A DNA stretch of 64,000 bases. It comes from Metridium senile (Eukaryota > Cnidaria > Anthozoa > Actiniaria > Metridiidae). The notes below the pieces were generated by a model. It searched no databases. It was given only the letters and a program-made list of their open reading frames with translations, and had not been told where the DNA came from. Position numbers and translations under genes: made by a program. Below are positions 35,681-48,400 of this stretch, one piece after another. The DNA is taken from the NCBI GenBank assembly GCA_949775045.1, contig OX459100.1, positions 8,715,194-8,779,193 on the forward strand, given 5' to 3'. How positions within the stretch are numbered: position 1 is the stretch's first letter; each line of letters opens with the position of its first letter.

Positions 35681-37946
35681 ATGGCATTGCAAACCTACTT
35701 GGTAAGTTAGACGTACTTTCATATACCATGCTTGGGTTCAAGGGATCTATCGTTTTGCTCCTCTTTTCCCTGTGCTAACTATGTGTAACATTTGGAACTT
35801 GTACACCGTAAGGACATATAATACTAATCGTTTGCCTTTTATAAGGATTATTACAATACTATTAACAACCTCTTTGACGGTGTATCCGCGATAAGTAACA
35901 GTTTTTACACCGAGCGCAATATTGCAGTTCGCCGGTCATTTAATTTGGTTATATAGTCTTCCATTTAGTGTTTGTTGGTAGTCAAGTTAATTTTCAAAAG
36001 AAGAGAAAATACAAAAGACGCTTTGACTATCACACTTTAACAGAACTTCTTCCTTTAACTAATACACTTTAAAGTGTTTGTTTCACGGGTTAAGAAATCA
36101 CTGAATATTTGTTTATAGTCTATTCTAAAATCTTATCACGTGAAATAAACATTAGCCTAATACACCCGTTATAAGTGTCGAATTCCATTCTTTTCTTTTG
36201 TGTCTGTCTGACTAGAGTGCAAACTGACTTACACTTAGACTGTTAGATTTTGTTTCATGGCTATATTGCCTCCATACTATCATCTTTTATTAATTCATAC
36301 ATCTAATTGATTTTCCAGATATACGTGTGCTTGTTTGTGGGCTGTGTTAGGACGGCTCCGACCCTCTCATACCTCGCTAACATTCATGGGGATGTAACGA
36401 GTTATAGTCATGTTGGCGGCTGTGATATACTTAGGATCGTCGATGTACAAAATAAAGTCCCTAAGTTGGGATTTGGTCATTGCTGTATGCCGTCTAGTGA
36501 GACTAGTAAGTATGTACACCAAATATGGTGACGAATTTGAATAACTTTTAGTTCCTACTGCCCAACCTTCCATGCATGTGAAAATTCCATTGTCAAGAAC
36601 AATAGCAGGTCTCTATATTTTGATTCGGTCGGTATGATAACTTTTAAAAAGTATCCATCTATGTAGGTGGACGTACAGTTAGGTATTTCGTTATGGTTTT
36701 GCCAACCAAACATTGTTATTAGAAATTAAGAAATTTAAAAAATCTACTGTGAAAAGGGTTGGTAAATTAGCATCACAATATGCCAACAGTTGTAAACACT
36801 ACGCTCACCTATATGTACAATTTCTAACAAAAAGTAGTTAGTTACAATAGTAGTACATTATATATCAAAATGTCTTTTTTTGTTGCTTTTTATATGATAA
36901 ATGTAAAAATTGTCCTACCGGTCCCACACACCAACAAGGCTTTTAAGCAAAGCTAAAACAGTTTTGTCATAATCGTGGTAATACTTTTGCCAACGGCTGT
37001 AACTCTGCCTACGGTCTACTCGCTCCTCTCTAGAGATAAAATGACTTCAAATAGTTATAGAGAGAACTATAAAAAGTCTAAAATTATTTTTTCTTTGCAG
37101 ATTTTATGATAACGGTTAGTTATAATAGCGTCGGTCAAACCTCCTTGATGACAATTAAGACGGGTGATAACAAATATGTCTTGACCGTGAAGGATGACGC
37201 GACACTCGTGTTTGAGGTAAGAACAAAAAGGACATAAAACAATTTAAATGAATACAAGGAAGAGAGTTTGATACCTGTCGTCACGCAACGGTTTAATCCA
37301 CACGAAGCGGGCGTTGCGTGACGACACCAAGAAGGTGTTCGTAGGAGGCTAAGGTTGAAGGAGAGGGAAGTAAAAAGGGTGATATTTTATGACGATCCAG
37401 CTAACGTGCAGACATATGACAGGAAGACAGACTAACCAACACATAGACAGACAGCAGAAAGTACACAGACAAAAATACACAACCTAAAAAAACCCAGAGA
37501 GATCGCAAAAAGACAGACAGACAACCTCATTCCCAGGTCCCTCTCTCCTCGCTTTTGGATTTCTCGCCCCACCCAAAAGCGAAGGGAGAGGGCTCTGAGA
37601 ACGAGGATGACAGACAGAGAGACCACAGAAATACAGACAGACAGGAGATATCTGATCAAGTAACTCAGGAGTATGATTTATTTTTTAGAAAACGCCAAAC
37701 GCCCTTTCTTCGAGACATAAGTTCATCACAAGACAACAGACACTGGAATCTCAATACAAACCAGGCTACTTCTTCTATGTTAATTTTAATCAGAGATCAT
37801 TTATCGGACTTCAAGATTGTAGCAAATGTGCAAAACACTTTCATGCTCAGTTTATTATATCCAAACAAGGCTTAACATGCACTAAACGAACTAAGAAGTA
37901 TCGTTTTTGTGATTTTGCTAAACCATGTAAGGCCCCAAAAGTATAA
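35681..37946 (+). CDS. Secreted cysteine-containing protein, beta-trefoil cytokine candidate (IL-1/FGF-like), copy B, 193 aa
   Basis: Exons 35681-35701, 36319-36505, 37101-37216, 37689-37946, same phases and length as copy A. The protein has a signal peptide (residues 1 to about 20). Residues 70-131 are identical to copy A. The C-terminal part includes LESQYKPGYFFYV, SFIGLQDCSKCAKHFHAQ and YRFCDFAKPC. It has cysteines at about 42, 63, 64, 152, 155, 172, 182 and 188. Copy A lacks Cys152 and Cys155 (Gly and Tyr there), so the disulfide pattern probably differs. It differs from A at residues 35, 51, 54 and at 15 positions from 132 to 193. AATAAA lies at about 37979, just after the stop. Transcribed away from copy A; the two start codons are 5.8 kb apart. 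Likely a secreted signal or defence ligand; receptor unknown. A small secreted effector of another fold cannot be excluded. Confidence 0.7.
36640..36835. repeat. Right-arm-specific insertion, element shared with 22620-22925
   Basis: About 195 bp between AACTTTT and AAAAAGTAGTTAG that is absent from the left arm near 28880. Its length accounts for the shift in pairing between the two arms. It lies in intron 2 of copy B. Confidence 0.65.
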
Positions 37947-37977
37947 ATGGACAGTTATTTGTTAAATGAAAACTAGC

Positions 37978-38205
37978 GAATAAACCAGTAAAGGCTGCGT
38001 CGGTGTTTGATATAAACGATAGATAATATAATTAAATTTGTAAAACCGTAAAAAATGTTGACTTAACTTTACTGAGGTTTCGAGCTTTAGCCCTTAGTCG
38101 GAGCAAGTCTAACTCTCTTGCTCCGAAAGCTCGAAACGTCAGTAAAGTTAAGTCAAACATTTTTTACGGTGTCACAAATTTTATTATATTACCTATCAGA
38201 TATTT
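37978..38205. repeat. Inverted pair of dispersed Penelope/hammerhead-like repeats
   Basis: Minus-oriented copy 37978-38103 and plus-oriented copy 38105-38205 meet at TCGGAGCAAGTCTAACTCTCTTGCTCCGA. Present only in the right arm, so inserted after the arm duplication. Confidence 0.7.
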
Positions 38206-38391
38206 GTTAACTTAATTATAATATCAAATATTAATATTGGTTTAATATTTACTGCAATTTATTTTAAAAGCACTACATATTTAAATATTTAGTATTTGTA
38301 AGTGTTAAGTATTTAGTATTCGTCTAATAGACACAAAATAAAATATCTTTATTCACAGTATCTGCCGTGTGGTTGATGGATATAGTCTTGA

Positions 38392-38677
38392 GTTGCACTC
38401 TATTCCATAGTAGCAACCTTCATTCAGTATTGAATGGATACCTTGTTTGCGCTCTATTCCATGGTATGACTTCATTCAGTATTGAATGGATACTTGTTTG
38501 CGCTCTATTCACATAGTAGCAATTTATTCAGTATTGAATGGATATCGTGTTTGCACTCTATTCCATAGTAGCAATTTATTCAGTATTAAATGGATATCTT
38601 GTTTGCACTCTATTCCATAGTAGCAACTTCATTCAGTATTGAATGGATATCGTGTTTGTGTTCTATTGCATAGTTTA
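38392..38677. repeat. Tandem repeat, about 5 units of about 52 bp
   Basis: ATTCAGTATTGAATGGATA recurs at about 38422, 38474, 38526, 38578 and 38631 with TTGCACTCTATTCCATAGTA between. It begins immediately at the outer end of the right arm. Confidence 0.85.
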
Positions 38678-38869
38678 GTTTTTGGAAAAGCCATACAATT
38701 CGTGCGAAAAACACTGCACACCGCTTCCTTCTAGCCTGCGTCACATCCGGACATTTCTCGGTTAAGTCCGCTGGTCAGGATGTGCGCAACTACTTCCTTC
38801 AGCACTTCCTTCTTACCCAAATTTTATTGGCGCACTCGAGGTCCTGGGTATGAGTAAGTAATTTGCCAT

Positions 38870-40110
38870 AGACAACACAGCAGTCAAACACCCGCGCATG
38901 CGTGGCAAAATTTTAACAGCGGTAAATTTGTCATTGTAAACATTAGGAATTTTGGACTACAATGTTTGAAGTCGATTTATAAGAAATGAAAGAGTATTTT
39001 CGTCAAAATCGCTCTAATTGAGCTAAAACTCGGTCACAGACTAGAAAATAGTTACTGACACAACTATCTACGTAAAAAAAGTCTTTATTATTGTATATTT
39101 GAGGCACAGCGAAAGGATATTTCACGACTCCATACATTGACTGTAAAACATCACAAGTGACGAGCTTGGGCTCCCTGTGATGTAAGCTGCCACCATACAC
39201 GGTGTTCTTTTACGTCCCTCAATGTTATTCTTGGTTTTCACGTGACTTCATCAATTTTTTTATTTCGGAAATATTAGTTATATTTACTTCTGGCAGTTAT
39301 ACACTTTAGAGCTCCCCTAAACGAATGTTTGTGCTAAATCTTGTGTCTTTGCTGTGTTTTGGTATGGAAATGTAAGCGAGACAAATTGTGTCACGCAACT
39401 CTAGTCACGCATCTTTAGTAGTCGAAAATCAAGCTAGATTCATGTCCGTTTAGTATTTATCGATGTTTGATTGAGCTCAAAACCTTATAATTATCATTAG
39501 AAAGCTAACTTACTGGCATTTTTGCCCTAAATATAAGGAATTTTGGGGTTTTTGCAAAGTTCGCTCAGAACTGGCGGCGCCATACATTTCATTGTAATCA
39601 ATGCGCATATTCACTGGCTTCGTATTCGGTCACAATTAGTCCATTTAAGCTCAAATTTGAGGAAATCATAAATTGGTCATCTGGCTTTAAGCTAATGTGG
39701 CCTAGGTTGCTATTTGCATCGCAGAAAAGATCTGGTTAATGATATAATCAACACAACCGGAAATGCTTTTGCCATACATTTCTTACTAAAAATCTTAGTA
39801 ATAGTTTGACTATAACTCTGCCAATATTCATTGTTCTGACCTCATATTTGCTAACACTGCTAAATAAAGTATGTGCTTAATGAATTCAGTGATTGTTTAC
39901 AGTTTAAGCGACAATTTACGGAATTCAATATGGTCACGTGATAGATGAAAACCAAGAATTAGGTATTGAGAGACGAGACATCCATTTTACGTCAGTTATT
40001 CGAGAGGACGTGAAGTTCTAACCATTTGTAGATTTTATAGAGTCCGTACGAATGTGAGATTTGTGTGCTGGATCATTTTACTTGTTTACACTGGATCGGA
40101 TAGGAGACTG
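38870..40110. repeat. Nested MITE-like elements
   Basis: The outer ends (GCGCATGCGTGGCAAAATTT..TTGTAAACATTAGGAATTT and TTTATAGAGTCCGTACG) match the ends of the element at 53226-53540. Inside, TTCTTGGTTTTCACGTGAC (39229) and its mirrored partner near 39945-39980 bound a second element of about 770 bp. No gene seen. Confidence 0.45.
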
Positions 40111-40383
40111 CGTGACGTCATGCACGCAACCGTGGAAAGGCTTGACGTCACGTCAAATCCAAAGCGCGCTAAAATCGGCGAGGCCGCGTCTCTTTATATT
40201 GGTCGTTGTCAAAAAACATTTTGTCTTGCTGTTGTATTTTTTTCGAAGGAGAATGGAGGATGTAAACGAATTTTTATTATTACACATGCTATCATGCATT
40301 TAAAACGGAAATAAAGTCGATGTATTATTATTATGCAAATTTATTGATTTTGTCTGGTTTTGAAAATATAAATGAATTTATTT

Positions 40384-40492
<109 letters not shown>

Positions 40493-40498
40493 GTATAC

Positions 40499-41545
40499 TA
40501 TATCACATGCAGTGTCGACCCACACGTCCAACTTGTAAGATCCTACCAAGATGCCAAAGAAAAGAAAGCCCAAAGATCTATCATTAAAGATGCAAAAACA
40601 TTCGCAACCCAATTTAATCTAGACATAACCTATGATACGGAAAACAAAAGAACAGTCATTAAATCTGACAACACAGTTATAGAAGTAAATAACTGCCAGC
40701 CAAAAAGTATCAAGCCCATCCTGAAGAAGGAAGTTATAAGAAAGTACGAACACGAAGTTGAACAACAGCCTTGGGTAGGTCAGTTTATGGTTAAACAGTG
40801 GCAAAACAAAGACCTACACAAAGAATGGTGCGATATTACAAAAGTCTGGAAAAACATCCCAACAGTAGTTTACAGTATCCATACAAGTATCATCCAGCAA
40901 CTATTAACAACGAAAGTATATAAAGTAAAGAAACTGCAAGGAGAGAATGATGATCTTAAATGCAGATTTTGCCACGATAAACACGAAAATATTACTCATA
41001 TCATGTGCAGCTGCCCTGCCATAGCCCAATCACTCTACAAATCTAGACATGACCACATGCTTAGGCCTGTATACTATGCAGTCCTAAAGAAGTTTAGATT
41101 GATCGATGATGAAGACAAAACAACACCCTGGCACAAAGAACCACCACCAAAGAGCTGCATCGAAAACGAAAACGCAAAAGTGCTATGGGATATCCCCATT
41201 TATCAAGACACAGCACCAAGCAACGGAGCAAACAAACCCGACATTATCGTATGTGACAAAGCGTGCAAGCAATTAAATGGATAATATTAGAAGGAACTAT
41301 CTGCAATGTAGGAACAATAAAACAAAGAGATGAAATGAAAACTGCTAAATATACCGACCTGAGATCAAGTCTCAAAAGACTGTATCCTGGCTATAAAATC
41401 ACACAGGTCAACATTGTGTTTGACTTTTTAGCAGGATATCACGAAAATTTGATAGACAATCTCTCTAGCATAGGAATAACAGAAGGACTAACTATTATAA
41501 GAAAGTGCCAGAACTGTGAGATTGTTAAACGTTTATACAATTATT
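40499..41545 (+). pseudogene. Non-LTR retrotransposon C-terminal fragment with CCHC and endonuclease-like region (R2/NeSL-type), frameshifted
   Basis: A frame open from just after the (TAA)n to 41284 encodes VDPHVQLVRSYQDAKEKKAQ, then a zinc-knuckle-like CRFCHDKHENITHIMCSCP, RHDHMLRPVYYAVLKKF and NGANKPDIIVCDKACKQ. A one-base shift then continues as KWIILEGTICNVGTIKQRDE and RSSLKRLYPGYKITQVNIV to 41545. The order CCHC, W-H-P, N/K-PD..(D/E) is that of restriction-like endonuclease tails in R2/NeSL-group elements. The shift breaks the reading frame, so this copy is not functional. It is followed by an untranslated end and a (TAA)n tail at 41655-41905. Confidence 0.6.
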
Positions 41546-41654
41546 AGATATGATCATGTACATCTTTATAAGTTTAGACACACAGATATTTGCTTAGGCA
41601 ATCTATGCCCGCAATATTTGTTTACAGAATGTAAAAACATAGTCTGAAGTTTAA

Positions 41655-41905
<251 letters not shown>

Positions 41906-42429
41906 AGACACGATGTGGGTTTTACAGCTCTGCTGATGTGGTCGTGTATATGATAAAAATAATAATAATAATTAAATTAAAATTATAAGTGAATGAATCA
42001 ATGAATGAATGAAAATATGAAGGAATGAATGACGGAAAAGACTATCAAATATAACCATTAATTGAGAATGAAGGGAGGGAGGGAGGGAAAAATATGAAAA
42101 TTGAGAAATTAAAAGTGATATCCGAGTAGGGACTGGATCGGTGCATAAATAGAGATTACATCATTACTTGTCAGCGGCAATCAAAATAGTATATTTCATT
42201 TGAATTCGAAAGGTTTGTCTGAGTTCCGCTATCAAGTGCCTATTCTTGAAATTATATACCTTTTATAAGTTCCTGTTTTAAGAAAAATCCCTAACCTAAC
42301 GCTACAGGTATCTCTCAAGCCAGGAAAGAATTTTCATCCAAAATTATGACCGAGAGAGCGAAATAACGTAGAAGTTTTCTTGATCCGTGGACATCATGAT
42401 CAACATATAAAAATTCCTTCGTTCGCAAA

Positions 42430-45400
42430 ATGGCCACATCGAGCTCAATCTCTCAAGGTACTTTTCAAAAGTTTGGTGAGTTAGATCTTATAAGATACTC
42501 TAATCTTTCCAAAGGTTATTCTTAAACTAATAACACCATTTAGATTTGAAGATTACTATTAATCCCAGTATGTCTAAGAAAGTTTTTTGTTGTTGACTAA
42601 ACGTACACATTTGCCCTAAAAAAATCGAACTTGATTGGCATTAATTATTAATCAAATACCAAAATATTTGACCATCCTCTGTGATTGTATATCATGAAAC
42701 AATTGAAGGTCAATTCTACTTGAAGAACAGCGATTTGTATTGATTTTGTTGAGTTTAATATTTGAATTTAGAAAGTTTGTGAAGCCATTTTGATTTGTAT
42801 CTTCGTTACTATAGCAAATTTCTCATGGTAACTACAAAAAATATTGCGTTTACGAATGAAAGTTGTTTTCAAGAGAAAGTTTATTTGTGATAATAAATAA
42901 ATCGTCATAAATGGGTGTTTTTCGATATTTGTTTTGCTTCAGTGATTCCTTTGATATGTAAATTTTCCAGGACAATATGATGTGGGAGTAATGCTACAAA
43001 AATAACAAAGTAATTATATTCATAAAAAAATTGCTGAATTTCTTTATTCTTTTGTGTTATTTTTCTATCACAGATGTAAGGTAAAGGAAGTGGTTTTAAA
43101 ATCTCTTTATATGTGATGGTTTTATATCATGGATAATAAAATTAATTAATACTAATAATACAATTTAATTATTATCCAGGGTTATATTCTTTATTTGGTT
43201 TCACATACAATTAATTTATCTGAACATTTATTTCATTCATGTCATTTTTAAGCTCTTATTTACTATATGGGGCTGGCGCTGGGCGGTTTTACGGTTTAAC
43301 GTTTTTTTGCGGTTGCGGTTTTTAGCAAATTTTGGCGTGATTGTGCAGTTTTTGTTGATTTGTTTGTGCGGTTTCCAATACCCCCTTACGCCCCCCTCTG
43401 AATGTAAATAGAAGTTGTCTATGCAAAATTTTGTAAAGACCTTAATTGTAAAATGTGTATTTATATGTTATTATGATTATTATACTAATATATTGTTGTC
43501 ATTGTTATCATTATTATTAATTAATCATAATAATCATCCCCATTTATAATATTAATTTAATTTATTTCCTATCAACACCAATCATAATTTTAATTAATAT
43601 AATTTATTTACTTCTAAATATAGGTACACGCAAAGATCACAAAGCAAGTAACGTTGGTCATTCAGTGGATAGTTTATCATCATATCCAAAAAAGTCAAGT
43701 CTGAATACAGTACGATCACGGAAGCCTCTCTCCAGCAGTCAAGCTGAAGCATTAAACGATATCCTGACTGATGGGCCATTCCCTTTGAATGCAAATAGCA
43801 AATGCTCTGAGTCTGGATACTTTTCAGAAGAAAGCAAGCTCTCGCAGTATCAAACAACGACAGTGAATTTAACAAATGGTGATGAAATGGGTAGGTTGTG
43901 CTTTATCGTTTTTTTAAGCATGCATGTACAGTCAGGCCTTATAGAAGTGTAAGTAGACTACAGACACAAAGCTTTGATGTATTTTATTACAAAGTAAACA
44001 TTTTACCAAGAAAAATGGCTTGTAACAAGTTATAATTAACCACCACATTACATTACATAATTTACATTGTTTTAGAGACTGTTTTGGCAGCTGACAAATT
44101 CAACAGTGACAAAATCCAAAGCTCGAAAAACACACTAAAATGGCCTGAAAATGAAAAATTATGACAGAGAAGCTTTCACTTCAACTATTTCTCCTTATTT
44201 ACCAATATTTTTGATATTTCAACACTTGTATAACCTAATGTACTAAAGTCTGTAACAAGACAATTAAGTTGGTGAAAGTTTAAATCTTCATTTCTCTCAA
44301 TCAAAAAGAAAAAAATTGAGAAAAGGGAACAAAATTATACAAATTAACCTACATTCTCAAAAGCTTCAAAATACTCCAGGATTTAAAGAAAATGCATATT
44401 AAATTTAATATGTCATTGAATGTTATGTTTCATGGTTTCAATTGTAAAAATGCTGACCCGATAATTTGCAGATATTGTGAATTTTTTTGCACCTAGTTTT
44501 TGTAATAAGACGTTTTGTATTAATTACAAACCAAATATTTACATATTAATAATAATAATTTATTTCTTAAAAACGCATGTCACAAAAGTCTCGATGCTTT
44601 TTACAATAAAAGTGGTGTCATATCTATATATAATAAAAATCTGGAATATATGAACATTGGTATAAAATATATATGTAAAAATTAATTGATATAAAAAAAA
44701 TCAAAACGCTAATTTAAAAAAATAAGTTTTTAAGCTTTTTTTAAAGTCAACAATGGAGTTGTTATTGAGTCTAATGTTGTCAGGAAGACTGTTCCACAGT
44801 CTTGCAGCAGCAATACTAAACATTCGATCGCCAAAAGAGGATGTTCTTGATCTTGGAATCTGAAGGAGGCCTTTATTGGATGATCTAAGCTTACGTGTAG
44901 GAATATAAGGAACAATGAGTTCTTTGATATAGTTAGAAGACATGTCATTTAGTGCTTTGTAAACAAGGAGAGCGGTCTTAAATTTTATTCTTTGGTCGAC
45001 GGGTAGCCAGTGAAGATTGTAAAGAGTCGGCGTAATATGTTCTGATCGCTTTAATCCAGTCACCAGCCTTGCGGCAGCATTCTGTACACATTGTAATTTA
45101 GCAATCTCAGCAGCAGGCAGACCATAAAAAAGGCTGTTACAATTATCAATACGTGAAGATATGAATGCGTGGATCAAACGTTCCGTCGAATGGCTGTCTA
45201 GGTACTTGCTTATTTTACGAATGTTATGTAAGGCAAAAAAAGCAGATTTACAAACGTTGTTTATTTGAGACCTGAAAGACAAATGTGTATCAATGATAAA
45301 ACCCAAATCTCGAACCTCGGTCTTAGGGGTTATTCTAACAGATCCAATATTAATCTCACAAATTTCTGTTTGTTTATTTGAAATCTTTAGACCAATTCAA

Positions 45401-48400
45401 CAAGGAGAAATTGGAGCCTTTATTAGCAGATATAGCAGAAGAATTTGGTGGCTGTTGGAAAGATGTTGGCCGACAGTTACTAAGCAAAGAATGTTTGATT
45501 GAAAATATCGATGAAGATTACAAAAAAGTCGGGGAGAAATCCTATCAAGTGCTCATCAAGTGGAAGAAAGAAAAAGGCACTGAAGCATTTATAACTGACA
45601 TTTTTAAATGTTTGAACCATATCAGTAGAGAAGATGTTGCAGAGAAACTATTGGCTTATTTACCAGAAGTGATTGCAAAGGATTGTGAAATGGTCCTTCT
45701 TTCTTCACCCAAGAAAATCAGATGCCCCTCCATGACAACTCCTATTTATAACATCACTGAACAGCACAGGGATTTGACAGTTGAGAAGCATCTACAATTA
45801 CAGGATGATGATGAAGTAAGGATTATGTTATAGAATATAAAAAAAAAAACATATTAAAAAAATCATATAATTAAATAGTATAAAAAATAGTTATAAACAA
45901 TAAAATATAAGTAAAATAACACAAGTAAATAGTATAAATAATAATATATTAAACAATAAAATAAAGAATAATTTTACTAAGTATTAATATTAGTGCAAGT
46001 TGATGTTTCGACGCATCAATCGTCATTTTCAAGACAGAAAATGAAAATATTATAACAGAGTGAGTATTAATATAAAGTAATTAAGACAGTCAACAATGTC
46101 CCGAGGGATCTTAAAATAGCTTTGCTTTGATAGAGTCACTTTGGACACTTAGCTGAGTGGGATTAAGTGCTCTAATGAGTAACATCTCATACACTTTGCA
46201 GTCAAACAGGTTTCGGCACTTTTTAATGACCGAAAAGTCCTAATGATATTAATAAATAATATGAAAAATAATATAAAGAATAATAAAACATAGAAAATAA
46301 TGAAGGAGCCCTCATTAGGCGTTAGGTCAACAATTATATTTTAAAAGGATGTGCTATCTTTTCAGATATACCTTTGCTCAAGTAACATAACAAAGAAGAA
46401 ATATCTACTGAAGGAAATAGAAGAATCTCATAAAGTCTACAAATGGGCAGCAAGAATGGTAGGTGATGATAATGATGACAATGATGATGACGATGACCAG
46501 TGATGATGTATGAATTGTGGTTATGATAGTGCCGGAGGATGATGTTAGTGCTGTTGATGCTGATAACAATGATGGTAATGATGATGATAAATGGTGGTGA
46601 CAATGATGGTGATGATGATGAGAATGATGATGACAACGATGATGGTGATGACAATGATGGTAACAATGATGTTAGTGCTGTTGATGATGATAACAATGAT
46701 GGTAATGATGATGATAAATGGTGGTGACAATGATAGTGATGATGATGACAATGATGTTAGTGCTGTTGATGATGATAACAATGATGGTAATGATGAAGAT
46801 AATGGTGGTGACAATGATGGTGATGATGATGAGAATGATGATGACAACGATGATGACAACGATGATGGTGATGACAATGATGGTAACAATGATGTTAGTG
46901 CTGTTGATGATGATAACAATGATGGTAATGATGATGATAAATGGTGGTGACAATGATAGTGATGATGATGACAATGATGTTAGTGCTGTTGATGATGATA
47001 ACAATGATGGTAATGATGAAGATAATGGTGGTGACAATGATGGTGATGATGATGAGAATGATGATGACAACGATGATGACAACGATGATGGTGATGACAA
47101 TGATGGTTACAATGATGTTAGTGCTGTTGATGATGATAACAATGATGGTAATGATGAAGATAATGGTGGTGACAATGATGGTGATGATGATGAGAATGAT
47201 GATGACAACGATGATGACAACGATGATGGTGATGACAATGATGGTAACAATGATGTTAGTGCTGTTGATGATGATAACAATGATGGTAATGATGAAGATA
47301 ATGGTGGTGACAATGATGAGAATGATGATGACAACGATGATGACAACGATGATGGTGATGACAATGATGGTAACAATGATGTTAGTGCTGTTGATGATGA
47401 TAACAATGATGGTAATGATGATGATAAATGGTGGTGACAATGATAGTGATGATGATGAGAATGATGATGGTTATGACAATGATGATAACAATGATGGTAA
47501 TGATGTCAATAATGGTGGTGACAATAATAGTGATGATGATGAGAATATCATGATTGTTATGACAATGATGGTAACAATGATGGTAATGATGTCAATAATG
47601 GTGGTGACAATAATAGTGATGATGATGAGAATATCATGATTGTTATGACAATGATGGTAACAATGATGGTAATGATGTCAATAATGGTGGTGACAATGAT
47701 AGTGATGATGATGACAATGATGATGGTTATGACAATGATGATAACAAATGATGGTAATGATGACGATAATGGTGGCGACAATGATGGTAATGATAATGGC
47801 GATGATGATGACAACGATGATGGTGATGACAATGATGGTAACAATGATGATAATGATGGGGATAATGGTGGTAACAATGATGGTAATGATGACGATAATA
47901 GTGGTGACAATGATGGTAATGATGACGATAATAGTGGTGACAATGATGGTGATGATATCGATGGTGATGATATCGAAGGTGATGATAACAATGATGATGA
48001 AAACAATGACGATGATAACGATGGTGATGATAACAATGATGATGAAAACAATGACGATGATAACGATGGTGATGATAACAATGATGATGATAATGATGGT
48101 GGTGATAATGAGGGTGATGACAATGATGGTGATGATGATAACTATACTGATGATGATGTAAAATGTTTTGTTTGAGAATTACAGTGTGATAAATTTAATC
48201 ATGTTGTTATAAACTACTCACTCAGGTGATCAATGACAAGCAGCTATCACTCAAAAGGAGGACATTACGAAAAACAAACGACTTCCTAAAAGACTTAGAA
48301 TTCAAAGAAGAAACAGTCAACTCTCTGAAGCGTATCATCAAGCAACTACAAGATAAACTCCATGTTGAGCATATGACATTCTGTGAGAAGGACTTGAAGT

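Larger units (their letters stand above)
33320..38390. repeat. Right arm of large inverted repeat carrying cytokine-like gene B
   Basis: Complementary to 27595-32340, ending ..GGTTGATGGATATAGTCTTG. Right-arm-only insertions include the element at 36640-36835 and the inverted pair of dispersed repeats at 37978-38205. Confidence 0.8.

Noticed and set aside
37555..37875. 106-codon frame with an RKR site, mirrored at 27856-28176, as the main product
   Set aside because: It starts inside a repeat hairpin and ends before the trefoil-like end of the protein. The canonical acceptor 18 nt after the start of the T-rich tract favours the other frame. Kept only as a possible alternative splice form.
46539..48175. 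Acidic Asp/Asn and Met-rich frames of up to 239 codons
   Set aside because: Open only because (GAT)n arrays lack stop codons; they lie in an intron of the death-domain gene.
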